Below, piece after piece: positions 56,895 to 64,000 of a DNA stretch of 64,000 bases (position 1 is its first letter; each line of letters begins with the position of its first letter). Location: the NCBI GenBank assembly GCA_963775395.1, contig CAVZIX010000006.1:62001-126000 (forward strand), read 5' to 3'. The stretch comes from JAIBJN01 sp963775395 (lineage in GTDB: Bacteria > Actinomycetota > Thermoleophilia > Gaiellales > Gaiellaceae). A program made the position numbers and the translations under genes. The notes under the pieces are model-generated. The model was not told the origin of the DNA. It ran no database searches and worked only from the letters and a program-made list of their open reading frames with translations.

Positions 56895-57149
56895 CTACGC
56901 GGCCAGCGGGCTCGTCCGGCACCAGGCGGCGCCGGGGTGCCTCTGCGCGACCGCGGACCAGATCGCCGCGGCCTCCTCGAACGAGAGGATCTCGAGCGCG
57001 ACCGCGTGCCGCGTCGCGGCGACCGCGGCGACGATCTCCCGGTCGAGGTCGCGCTCGCCGCGGGGGACGCGGGCCGAGGCAAACGCGAGAGCCTCCAGCC
57101 GCGCCTCCAGAAGGCGGGCCGTGCGATCGTGACGGGATCGCTCGTCCAT
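56895..57149 (-). CDS. hypothetical small protein
   Basis: 84 residues (REIVAAVAATRHAVALEILS, FEEAAAIWSAVAQRHPGAAW). Soluble, helical, unrecognised. ATG 57149 is chosen as the longest frame with typical composition. Convergent with the zinc-binding protein gene, 3 bp apart. Confidence 0.5.
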   Translation of the reverse strand: MDERSRHDRTARLLEARLEALAFASARVPRGERDLDREIVAAVAATRHAVALEILSFEEAAAIWSAVAQRHPGAAWCRTSPLAA

Positions 57150-57282
57150 AGCCGACGCTTCGATGGTACGAGCGGCTGCGGACGTTTCCTTCCCGCACGA
57201 GCATTCGCGTTTCCGGCCCTTTACATTTTCTTTACAGCGCCGTAATCGAAGTCTCACGGCATGCGAAGATAGTTCGAAGCGA

Positions 57283-57777
57283 ATGCGGCGCAGCATTGTT
57301 GTGATTTCGGTCGCGGTCCTCGCGATGTGGGCCGCCGATGCCTCGTACTCACAGGCGGACTACTCGCTGCGGACCCCGGGGGCCGAGCTCGTCGAGTTGC
57401 GGGCCGGCTACGGGCGTGCGGTCATCGGCCGCCGCGGCTCGGTGCTCATCCGCGTCTCGTTGGGGCGTATCCGCGTCGTCGATCTTCCGGGCGGGCGCCG
57501 GCCGAACCGCAGCTGCAACAAGCGGGGTGTGCGGGTCAGCCGCTCGACGATCCAGTACAGCGGCTCCGACGTTCGCTGTCGCGTGTGGAGCGGCTCGATC
57601 GGCGGCCCGTGGCAGGCGGTCATCAACGGGCGGCGAATCTTCGCCGCGGGAAGCGCGCGCGGGTCGCTCACGCTGGACGCCTTCAATCAGGGGCCGAGGG
57701 GGACGTACCGGATCGCCGGGGGTCCCCTCAGGTTCTGGCCTCGGGCGGCGCGGACGTACACGCTGTGGAGACGATGA
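57283..57777 (+). CDS. secreted hypothetical protein
   Basis: 164 residues with a signal peptide (RRSIVVISVAVLAMWAADAS). The mature part is basic and beta-rich (GRAVIGRRGSVLIRVSLGRI, GGPLRFWPRAARTYTLWR) with two cysteines near residues 76 and 98. Unrecognised. The last four bases overlap the response-regulator start, so the protein is coupled to a two-component system and may be its sensor partner or target (inference). The preceding 57150-57282 spacer is AT-richer than its surroundings (TTTACATTTTCTTTACAG) and is the likely promoter region. Confidence 0.62.
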   Translation: MRRSIVVISVAVLAMWAADASYSQADYSLRTPGAELVELRAGYGRAVIGRRGSVLIRVSLGRIRVVDLPGGRRPNRSCNKRGVRVSRSTIQYSGSDVRCRVWSGSIGGPWQAVINGRRIFAAGSARGSLTLDAFNQGPRGTYRIAGGPLRFWPRAARTYTLWRR

Positions 57778-58526
57778 CCGACGCTCACCAACCGAGCCTT
57801 GTGCCAGGATACGGCGCTGTGACCGGGGCAAAACAGCCGATCCTCGTGGTCGAGGACGAGTCGAGCATCGCGTCCTTCATCGGGATGTACCTCAAGCGCG
57901 CGGGGTTCTCGGTGCGCGTGTCGGGCACCGGCGGAGACGCTCTCGAGAAGGCCAGCGCCGACCCGCCGGCGCTCATCATCCTCGACCTCATGCTGCCCGA
58001 CCTCGACGGCATCGACGTGTGTCGTCGCGTGCGCCAGCGCTCCGACGTCCCCATCCTCATGCTGAGCGCCCGCGACGAGGACATCGACAAGATCATCGGG
58101 CTGGAGGTCGGCGCCGACGACTATCTCACGAAGCCCTTCAACCCGGGCGAGCTCGTCGCGCGCGTGAAGTCGATCCTGCGCCGATCGAGCCCGGAGCGCC
58201 GCGAGTTCGTCAGCTCGGTGCTCGAGCACGGCGACCTGCGGATCGACGCGGGGCGGCGGGAAGTCACCGTCGCCGGCGACGAGATTCAGCTCGCGCCCAA
58301 GGAGTTCGACCTCCTCTGGGACCTGCTCGACCATCGCGGGCTCGTGCTCACGCGGGATCAGTTGCTGGAGCGTGTCTGGGGCTATACGTTTGCGGGCGAC
58401 ACGCGCACCGTCGACGTACATGTCCGCCAGTTGCGGCGCAAGCTGGGCGAAGCCTGCCCCATCGTCACCGTGTGGGGCGTCGGCTACAAGGTCTCGACGG
58501 AGCCGAAGGCCGCGAAAGTCTCCTAG
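57774..58526 (+). CDS. OmpR/PhoB-type response regulator
   Basis: 250 residues. Receiver domain with VEDESSIASF, phosphoacceptor Asp in LIILDLMLPDLDGIDV, MLSARDEDIDKIIGLE and TKPFNPGELVARV. The winged-helix DNA-binding domain has LAPKEFDLLWDLLDH, VLTRDQLLERVWGYT and TVDVHVRQLRRKLG. Overlaps the secreted-protein gene upstream; the kinase follows 9 bp later. A GTG at 57819 is an alternative start closer to the receiver domain. Confidence 0.92.
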   Translation: MTDAHQPSLVPGYGAVTGAKQPILVVEDESSIASFIGMYLKRAGFSVRVSGTGGDALEKASADPPALIILDLMLPDLDGIDVCRRVRQRSDVPILMLSARDEDIDKIIGLEVGADDYLTKPFNPGELVARVKSILRRSSPERREFVSSVLEHGDLRIDAGRREVTVAGDEIQLAPKEFDLLWDLLDHRGLVLTRDQLLERVWGYTFAGDTRTVDVHVRQLRRKLGEACPIVTVWGVGYKVSTEPKAAKVS

Positions 58527-58535
58527 GGAGCGACC

Positions 58536-59918
58536 GTGCTGCGCTCCCTGCGCTTCAAGCTCCCGGCGATCTTCTTCGCGGGCGTGCTCGTGGCCGCGCT
58601 CGTCACGCTCGCGATCGCGGTTCGGTTCTTCCAGGAGGACACGCGGACGCGCACGCTCGCGGAGCTCGAGCGCCAGGCCGAGGGGCTCGCCGAGCTCTAC
58701 ACGCTTCAGGCCAACGCGAGCATCGACGAGACCGGCCCGGCGCCGCGCTTCGCTCCTCCGACCCTCGAGGAGGCGACCGGCTCGGAGATCTACTACGCCG
58801 GCGTCGAGATCTTCCCCGGGCAGGCGTCAGGCCTGAGCAAGCTGTCTCTGGATCTCCTCGACCGGGATGCCCTCGACGACGGCCGGGTGCAGACCTTCGA
58901 GTTCCGCCCGCCGGGGGCCGACCGCGTGTTCCTCGCTGCCGCGTACCCCATCAGGCTCGGCGGCGAGACGTTCGGTGCCATCATCGTGGCGAAGCCGCGC
59001 GCCGAGCTTCAGGAGCGATGGATGGACCTCTCGCAGAGGCTCGCGCTCGCGTTCCTCGCCGGCCTCGGGATCGCGGTCGGGTTCGTGTGGTACCTCAGCC
59101 GCCGCCTGACGAAGCCGGTGCTGGCGCTCTCGCGGGCCGCGGACGAGGTCGCCCTGCGCCGGTACGGCGCCGAGCTCCCGGAGTCGGGCTCGAGCGACGA
59201 GATCGCACACCTCACGGACCGGTTCCGCGAGATGACCGAGAGGCTCGCCTCATCAGAGGCGCACGAGCGGAACTTCCTCGTCCGCGTCTCTCACGAGCTG
59301 CGGACGCCGCTTACTGCGATCCGCGGCCACGTCGCCGCCTTGCGTGAAGGCCTCGCCGACGACCCTGCCTCGCGCGAGGCATCGCTCGACGTGATCCGTG
59401 CGGAAACGGACAGGCTCGTCCGCCTGGTCGGCGACCTCGTCGACCTCTCCCGGCTCGAGGCGCACAGCTTCACGCTCGAGGAGGAGGAGGTCGAGCTCGA
59501 GCGCCTGGTCGAGCAGGGCTACAACTCCTTCGCCGAAGAGGCGCGGCGGCGTGAGATCCGCTACGAGCTCTCCCTCGGCGATGGCCCGGTGCTGCACACC
59601 GACGGCGACCGGGTGCTGCAGATCGTCTCCAACCTGCTGTCGAACGCGTTCTCCTGGACGCCCGACGGCGGCGAGATCTCGCTCGCGGTCTCGAAGGACA
59701 ACGGGTTCGCGTCGGTCTCGGTCACCGACTCGGGCCCCGGGATCGCTCCCGTCGACCACGACCGCGTCTTCAGGCCGTTCGTGTCGGAGAACGGGGAGGG
59801 GACGGGCCTGGGGCTCGCGATCTCCCTGGAGCTCGCACATGCGCTCGGCGGCGACCTTCAGCTGGATTCGGTGGTCGGGCGCGGCTCGCGGTTCGAGCTC
59901 CGCCTGCCGGTGGGCTAG
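58536..59918 (+). CDS. membrane sensor histidine kinase
   Basis: 460 residues: membrane helix near 10-30, an extracytoplasmic sensor domain to about 165, a second helix near 170-190, HAMP (RRLTKPVLALSRAADEVALR), HisKA H-box (RVSHELRTPLTAIRGHVAAL) and HATPase (NLLSNAFSWTPDGG, DSGPGIAPVDHDRVF, GTGLGLAISLELAHALGG). Partner of the preceding response regulator. GTG start. Confidence 0.93.
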   Translation: MLRSLRFKLPAIFFAGVLVAALVTLAIAVRFFQEDTRTRTLAELERQAEGLAELYTLQANASIDETGPAPRFAPPTLEEATGSEIYYAGVEIFPGQASGLSKLSLDLLDRDALDDGRVQTFEFRPPGADRVFLAAAYPIRLGGETFGAIIVAKPRAELQERWMDLSQRLALAFLAGLGIAVGFVWYLSRRLTKPVLALSRAADEVALRRYGAELPESGSSDEIAHLTDRFREMTERLASSEAHERNFLVRVSHELRTPLTAIRGHVAALREGLADDPASREASLDVIRAETDRLVRLVGDLVDLSRLEAHSFTLEEEEVELERLVEQGYNSFAEEARRREIRYELSLGDGPVLHTDGDRVLQIVSNLLSNAFSWTPDGGEISLAVSKDNGFASVSVTDSGPGIAPVDHDRVFRPFVSENGEGTGLGLAISLELAHALGGDLQLDSVVGRGSRFELRLPVG

Positions 59919-59927
59919 GTCTCCGAC

Positions 59928-60395
59928 CTACTGGGCCTGGCGGCTGTCGATGCGGTAGAGCGCGGCCCCAGGACGTTCCTCGAGGGCGCGCTCGATGCGG
60001 TCGAGGATGCGCTCGGCCCGGTCGAGCCTCCGCTCGACTGCACGCCAGCCGGAGCCGATGAGCTCGACGAGGACGGCGAGGTCTTCGAGGCGCTCGCGGC
60101 GCTCGGCCGCCACCTCGGCTTGCAGCGCCTCGATCCGCCGGACCATCTGGCCCGTCAGGCCGCGCACCTCGGCGATGTGCCGGGCGACCGGCAGCACCTC
60201 CGCCCGCATTCCCTCCTCGACGGCTGCGCCGAGGCGCTCCGGGACCACGCTCTCGAGCTCGGCGGCGGTCTGCGCGAGCGCGTCGAGCCCGGCCTCTGCC
60301 CGCTCGAGAGCGGCCTCGAGATCGGCCCGCGTCGGGCCTCCCTCGCGCGCCTCGGCGATGCGTGCCCTGGCCCGTTCCAGCGCGTCGCGATCCAT
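59928..60395 (-). CDS. coiled-coil hypothetical protein
   Basis: 155 residues, mostly heptad (ARARIAEAREGGPTRADLEA, RRIEALQAEVAAERRERLED, WRAVERRLDRAERILDRI). Charged, no signal or membrane helix. Divergent from queA by 32 bp. Unrecognised. Confidence 0.6.
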   Translation of the reverse strand: MDRDALERARARIAEAREGGPTRADLEAALERAEAGLDALAQTAAELESVVPERLGAAVEEGMRAEVLPVARHIAEVRGLTGQMVRRIEALQAEVAAERRERLEDLAVLVELIGSGWRAVERRLDRAERILDRIERALEERPGAALYRIDSRQAQ

Positions 60396-60427
60396 GGGCG
60401 GTGACTCTACTCTTGGCGTCGGATCGC

Positions 60428-61369
60428 ATGAAAACCTCGGAGCTCGACTACGACCTGCCGCCCGACCTGATCGCCCAGCGTCCGCTCGAGCGGCGCGACG
60501 ACTCGCGGCTCCTCGTTGCCGACCGGGCCTCGGGCGAGGTCCGGCACCGCAGCTTCCGTGATCTCGGCGACGAGCTTCCCGAGGGCGCGCTCGTCGTCGT
60601 CAACGACACCCGCGTGATTCCGGCGCGGCTGCGCGTGCGTAGGGAGACGGGTGGGGAAGCGGAGGTGCTGCTCCTCGAGCCGGCGGGCGACGGCCTGTGG
60701 GAGGCGCTCGCCCGGCCGACCAGGCGCCTGCGGCCGGGGATGCGGCTCGGCCCCGCCGAGCTCGTCGAGCACACGGGCGGCGGGCGCTGGCTCGTCCGCC
60801 TCGACGGGGAGCCTGAGGGCGAGGCCCCACTTCCGCCGTACATCACAGAGCCCCTCGCGGACGCCGAGCGCTACCAGACGGTCTACGCGGAAGCCGCCGG
60901 CTCGGCCGCGGCTCCGACGGCCGGGCTCCACTTCACGCCCGAGCTCCTCGCCGGGCTGGATGTCGAGCGCATCACGCTCCACGTCGGCCTCGACACCTTC
61001 CGGCCCGTGACGGCCGACCACCTCGCCGACCACGAGATCCACAGCGAGCGCTACCGGGTGGAGCCGGTGGCATGGGAGCGGATCCGAGACGCGGAGCGCG
61101 TGGTGGCCGTGGGAACCACGACGGTGCGCGTCGTCGAGTCGCTCGCGCGCGGCGCGCCGCTGGAGGGCCGGACGAGCCTGTTCGTCACGCCGGGCTTCGA
61201 GTTCGGCCGCGTGGACGCGCTCGTGACCAACTTCCACCTGCCGCGCTCGACCCTGCTCGCGCTGGTCATGGCGTTCGCGGGCGTCGAGGAGACGCGTCGC
61301 CTCTACCGGCTCGCGATCGAGGAGCGGTACCGCTTCTACTCCTTCGGCGATGCGATGCTCCTCCTGTGA
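60428..61369 (+). CDS. queA: S-adenosylmethionine:tRNA ribosyltransferase-isomerase
   Basis: Converts preQ1 in tRNA to epoxyqueuosine, 313 residues. TSELDYDLPPDLIAQRPLER, VVVNDTRVIPARLRV, AAPTAGLHFTPELL, VVAVGTTTVRVVES, TSLFVTPGFEF and VTNFHLPRSTLLALVMAF. The ATG is chosen at the family start MKTSELDYDLP; an upstream ATG is out of context. tgt follows 115 bp later, with a 73-nt repeat between. Confidence 0.95.
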   Translation: MKTSELDYDLPPDLIAQRPLERRDDSRLLVADRASGEVRHRSFRDLGDELPEGALVVVNDTRVIPARLRVRRETGGEAEVLLLEPAGDGLWEALARPTRRLRPGMRLGPAELVEHTGGGRWLVRLDGEPEGEAPLPPYITEPLADAERYQTVYAEAAGSAAAPTAGLHFTPELLAGLDVERITLHVGLDTFRPVTADHLADHEIHSERYRVEPVAWERIRDAERVVAVGTTTVRVVESLARGAPLEGRTSLFVTPGFEFGRVDALVTNFHLPRSTLLALVMAFAGVEETRRLYRLAIEERYRFYSFGDAMLLL

Positions 61370-61387
61370 CCCACCCTCCCTTCTATC

Positions 61388-61460
61388 TCCGGGGCACCCC
61401 GTCCCACCACCCGCTTTCGACGGTAACGCCGGAAAGCGCACCCGTGGCGCGCGAAATGTG
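61388..61460. repeat. intergenic repeat, copy B (73 nt)
   Basis: Matches 36738-36810 with about 77 percent identity. Hairpin CGCTTTC...GAAAGCG with inner CGG/CCG closing TAACG. These pairs differ from copy A yet still pair, so the fold is preserved. In this copy it is the leader between queA and tgt. Confidence 0.65.
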
Positions 61461-61484
61461 TCGACTTACGCGCGGAACCGTGCC

Positions 61485-62612
61485 GTGAGCTTCACGGTGA
61501 GCGCGACCGACGGCGCGGCCCGCGCCGGGACGCTGCGCACGGCCCACGGCGACGTGCCGACGCCGGCGTTCATGCCGGTGGGGACGAAGGCGAGCGTCAA
61601 GAGCCTCGATCCGGCTCGCCTGCGCGAGCTCGGGACGACGATCCTCCTCGGCAACACCTACCACCTGCACTTCCGGCCCGGCGCGGACCTGATCGAGGAG
61701 CTCGGGGGCCTGCACCGCTTCATGGCCTGGGACGGGCCGATCCTGACGGACTCGGGCGGGTTCCAGGTCTTTTCGCTTCGCGACACGATCGTCGCGGCCG
61801 ACGACGAGGGCGTGACGTTCCGCTCCGTCTACGACGGCGAAGCCGCGCGCTTCACGCCCCAGCTGGCCGCCGACATCCAGCGCCGGCTCGGGTCGGACAT
61901 CGCCATGTGCCTCGACATCTGCCTTCCAGCAGGCGCGGCGGCGCGTGAGCTGGAGGAGGCCTCCGACCGCACGACGCGCTGGGCCGAGCGTCAGCTCGCC
62001 GCGCCGCGGGCGGACGGGCAGCTCCTCTTCGGCATCTCCCAGGGCGGCACGGACGTCGACCTCCGGCGGCGGTCGATCGAGGAGATCGCGGCGCTCGGCT
62101 TCGACGGCAATGCTCTCGGCGGGCTGAGCGTGGGGGAAGACCGCGAGCTGATGCTCGAGACCGTGGCCTGGAGCGCGCCGCTCCTGCCAGCCGAGAAGCC
62201 GCGCTACTTCATGGGGATCGGGGACCCGGCAGGGATCCTCGAGGTCGTCGAGCGCGGCGTCGACATGTTCGACTGCGTGCTCCCGACGCGCCTCGGGCGC
62301 ACGGGCTCGGCGCTGACGTGGGAGGGCCGCCTGAACCTCCGCAACGCCCGCTTCGCGCGCGACCCCGCGCCGCTCCAGGAAGGGTGCCCGTGCCGGGCGT
62401 GCACCGGCTTCTCGCGCGCATACCTGCGCCACCTCGTGAACCAGCAGGAGCTGCTCGGCCTCGCGCTGCTCTCCGAGCACAACATCCGCTTTCTGCTCGA
62501 CCTGACGGCAGGCGCGCGGGCGGCGATCGAGCGGGGCGAGCTCGCGACCTTCAAGGCGGAGGCACTGGATCGGCTCGGGCCGCCCCCGGCCGTGGCGGTC
62601 GCACCGGAGTGA
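61485..62612 (+). CDS. tgt: queuine (guanine-34) tRNA-ribosyltransferase
   Basis: Exchanges guanine-34 for preQ1 in GUN-anticodon tRNAs, 375 residues. LDPARLRELGTTILLGNTYH, WDGPILTDSGGFQVFSL (catalytic Asp), GISQGG, GGLSVGE, the nucleophile Asp in GVDMFDCVLPTRLGR, and zinc ligands in CPCRACTGFSRAYLRHLV. GTG 61485 starts the family; full length. Follows queA; queG is at 44 kb. Confidence 0.95.
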   Translation: MSFTVSATDGAARAGTLRTAHGDVPTPAFMPVGTKASVKSLDPARLRELGTTILLGNTYHLHFRPGADLIEELGGLHRFMAWDGPILTDSGGFQVFSLRDTIVAADDEGVTFRSVYDGEAARFTPQLAADIQRRLGSDIAMCLDICLPAGAAARELEEASDRTTRWAERQLAAPRADGQLLFGISQGGTDVDLRRRSIEEIAALGFDGNALGGLSVGEDRELMLETVAWSAPLLPAEKPRYFMGIGDPAGILEVVERGVDMFDCVLPTRLGRTGSALTWEGRLNLRNARFARDPAPLQEGCPCRACTGFSRAYLRHLVNQQELLGLALLSEHNIRFLLDLTAGARAAIERGELATFKAEALDRLGPPPAVAVAPE

Positions 62613-62627
62613 CGAGACCCCCGGCCT

Positions 62628-62633
62628 GATACT
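62628..62633 (+). promoter_or_regulatory. -10 element for yajC-secD
   Basis: GATACT within CTGATACTTTTTCCC, about 90 bp before yajC. The A/T-rich block and following palindrome CACAATTGTG (62643-62652) suggest the promoter of the secretion operon with a possible operator overlapping the transcription start. Confidence 0.4.
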
Positions 62634-62642
62634 TTTTCCCGG

Positions 62643-62652
62643 CACAATTGTG
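62643..62652. promoter_or_regulatory. 10-bp palindrome CACAATTGTG
   Basis: Perfect inverted repeat 10 bp downstream of a -10 box and 73 bp before yajC. Position over or just after the expected transcription start would suit a repressor site. Confidence 0.35.
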
Positions 62653-62724
62653 TGTCAGACGTCCTTGCGGCGCCCCGCGAGGAATGGGCGCGCGCGGTCG
62701 AGACACGTCTAGGAGGCTCAAGCA

Positions 62725-63093
62725 GTGGACCCAATCTTTCTCTTCTTCCTCGTGATGCTCGTGTTCCTGTACCTCCTGCTGGTGCGTCCTCAGCGGCAGC
62801 AGGCAAAGCGTCATCAGGAGATGCTCCAGAGCCTCAGCGTCGGCGACGAGGTCATCACGGCCGGCGGCGTCTACGGCGAGGTGACCGAGATCGACGACGA
62901 GCGCGTACAGCTCGAGGTCGACGCCGACGTCCGTATCGCCGTCGCCCGAAAGGCGATCGCCAGCAAGGTGAGCCCGGAGGAGGCAGCCGTGATGGCCGGG
63001 GAGCCGGAAGAGGCCCCCGAGCCGATGGAAGCGCCCGAGCCGGCGTCGATCGACCAGGTCGAGCCTGTGGCGGAGGAACAGGCCCGCCGCTAG
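62725..63093 (+). CDS. yajC: preprotein translocase subunit YajC
   Basis: 122 residues: one N-terminal membrane helix (IFLFFLVMLVFLYLLLVRPQ), the motif RPQRQQAKRHQEMLQSLSVG, and DEVITAGGVYGEVTEID, with an acidic tail. GTG start with CTAGGAGG ahead. Works with SecD-SecF; secD follows 18 bp later. Confidence 0.92.
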   Translation: MDPIFLFFLVMLVFLYLLLVRPQRQQAKRHQEMLQSLSVGDEVITAGGVYGEVTEIDDERVQLEVDADVRIAVARKAIASKVSPEEAAVMAGEPEEAPEPMEAPEPASIDQVEPVAEEQARR

Positions 63094-63111
63094 GCCCAGA
63101 GCGCAGCACCC

Positions 63112-64000
63112 GTGCGTCGCTACCTCCTCATCCTGACCGCCCTCTTCGGGGTGATCGCCGCGGTCGGCGTGCTGAGCATCTTTCGCTCGCCGACGCTCGG
63201 GCTCGATCTCCAGGGCGGCCTCGAGGTCGTCCTCGAAGCGCGGCCGGAAGCGGGACAGGAGCTGACCGAAGCCGACCTCGACCGCTCGGTCGAGATCATC
63301 CGGAGCCGCGTCGACAAGATCGGCGTCTCGGAACCGGAGATCCGTAAGCAGGGCGACAACCAGATCGTCGTCGACCTCGCCGGCGTCTTCGACCAGGGCC
63401 GCGCCGCCGACATCATCGGCCAGACGGCCCAGCTCGAGTTCTACGACCTCCAGGGCGACGCCATGCCGATCTCGCAGAACCCCGCTGACCCGACAGGGAT
63501 GCCGCAGGCGAGCGCGACGCTCCTACCGCTTCTCACGGCCGAGGACGCCCTCCCCGAGGGGACGGAGGCGCGCGAGTGGTACCTGTATTCCGAGTCGGAG
63601 TCCCGCCTCGCGGGGCCGGCGGCGACCAAGGAGGCTCTGGCCCAGCAGGTCGAGGGGGGCGTGATCCCCGAGGGAGCCCAGTATTTCGTGGTTCCCGAGG
63701 GCACGACTGTTCTCACCTGTGGGAGCACGACGAACGACGAATCGGCGGCCGCGCGGCCCTGCCCGGGCAACGTCTCGGCCGCCTCGCCTTGGTACTACCT
63801 CTACCGCTACGAGCCCGACGCGGCCGAGGACCCGAGCCCGGCCCTGACGGGCGAGGACCTCAACGCCGACGGCACGCGCCAGGACTTCGGCCAGGACGGC
63901 CAGCCGAACGTCCTCCTCGACTTCACGGACGAGGGCGGGGACAGGTTCCACGAGATCACGCGGAGGCTCTCTCAGCGCGGGCAGACTCTGGCCACCACGA
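63112..64000 (+). CDS. secD: protein-export membrane protein SecD, N-terminal part
   Basis: Partial; the right edge cuts it after about 296 residues. GTG 63112. First membrane helix (YLLILTALFGVIAAVGVLSI), PTLGLDLQGGLEVVLEARPE (the family DLQGG motif), IRSRVDKIGVSEPEIRKQGD and VVDLAGVFDQGRAADIIGQT, followed by the large extracytoplasmic P1 domain. Uses the proton-motive force to help complete export. The rest and secF are presumably to the right. Confidence 0.94.
   Translation, partial: MRRYLLILTALFGVIAAVGVLSIFRSPTLGLDLQGGLEVVLEARPEAGQELTEADLDRSVEIIRSRVDKIGVSEPEIRKQGDNQIVVDLAGVFDQGRAADIIGQTAQLEFYDLQGDAMPISQNPADPTGMPQASATLLPLLTAEDALPEGTEAREWYLYSESESRLAGPAATKEALAQQVEGGVIPEGAQYFVVPEGTTVLTCGSTTNDESAAARPCPGNVSAASPWYYLYRYEPDAAEDPSPALTGEDLNADGTRQDFGQDGQPNVLLDFTDEGGDRFHEITRRLSQRGQTLATT

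Noticed and set aside
1..64000. CRISPR arrays, insertion sequences, rRNA operons
   Set aside because: No regularly spaced repeats, transposase motifs, terminal repeats with duplications, or rRNA sequence seen.

Overview
The window reads as one contiguous piece of a high-GC (around 70 percent by eye), gene-dense actinobacterial chromosome. Many genes start with GTG or TTG, ATGA-type overlaps are common, and several promoters sit so close to the start codon that the mRNAs look leaderless. Gene content (a GlpX FBPase beside a eukaryote-like class I aldolase, a fused PafB-PafC regulator, an Flp pilin, a C-type CcmE, PPOX and LPG-synthase-like proteins) fits Actinomycetota, most likely Thermoleophilia (Gaiellales or Solirubrobacterales). 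That placement is inferred from recalled family distributions, not from any search.

Layout. 1-2.6 kb: end of tpiA, gpmI and an ECF sigma factor. 2.6-9.2 kb: phosphoesterase, M48 protease, DUF3467 protein, argS, a cupin, a VOC protein and a KhtT/KhtU-type K+/H+ antiporter. 9.3-11.7 kb: gluconeogenic glpX facing a frameshifted class I fructose-bisphosphate aldolase, then an Flp pilin. 11.8-17.6 kb: tRNA-Gly(CCC), a tail-collar protein, an LPG-synthase-like membrane protein, a KAP NTPase, a Vps62-like protein and a PPOX protein. 17.8-24.8 kb: a reduced Pel-like exopolysaccharide cluster (multispanning membrane protein, PelF glycosyltransferase, PelA/Agd3-like deacetylase, GH114 glycosidase). 24.9-31.6 kb: coiled-coil protein, M28 peptidase, BolA plus monothiol glutaredoxin, a methyltransferase and several lineage-type small proteins. 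31.6-36.7 kb: cytochrome c maturation (ccmE, ccmF and a small partner) and a frameshifted LytM peptidase. 36.8-38.4 kb: LysE exporter, hpt and a PD-(D/E)XK-like protein.

38.4-42.4 kb is the most striking block. A calcineurin-like phosphoesterase, cyclic 2,3-diphosphoglycerate synthetase, 2-phosphoglycerate kinase and a degenerate GlpX paralogue are packed as one operon. Together they encode a route from 2-phosphoglycerate through 2,3-bisphosphoglycerate to cyclic 2,3-diphosphoglycerate, a solute known mainly from methanogenic archaea, with two enzyme-like proteins of unknown role attached. The phosphoglycerate mutase at the start of the window makes the same starting metabolite.

42.4-64 kb: SufT-like protein, quinone oxidoreductase, queG and a GAF histidine kinase, a lipoprotein, a PafBC regulator divergent from a frameshifted dinB, two zinc-ribbon membrane or cytosolic proteins, aldehyde dehydrogenase, 3-hydroxyacyl-CoA dehydrogenase, an OmpR-type two-component pair, then queA-tgt (with queG, the late steps of queuosine tRNA modification) and yajC-secD, which runs off the end.

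Three otherwise intact genes (fda, the LytM peptidase, dinB) each carry a net +1 insertion next to a C/G run. This may be sequencing error or genuine decay. Three other genes lack an ATG, GTG or TTG start where the protein should begin. A 73-nt intergenic repeat with a covarying hairpin occurs twice. No gene-free stretch exceeds 300 bases; I saw no CRISPR array, insertion sequence or rRNA.
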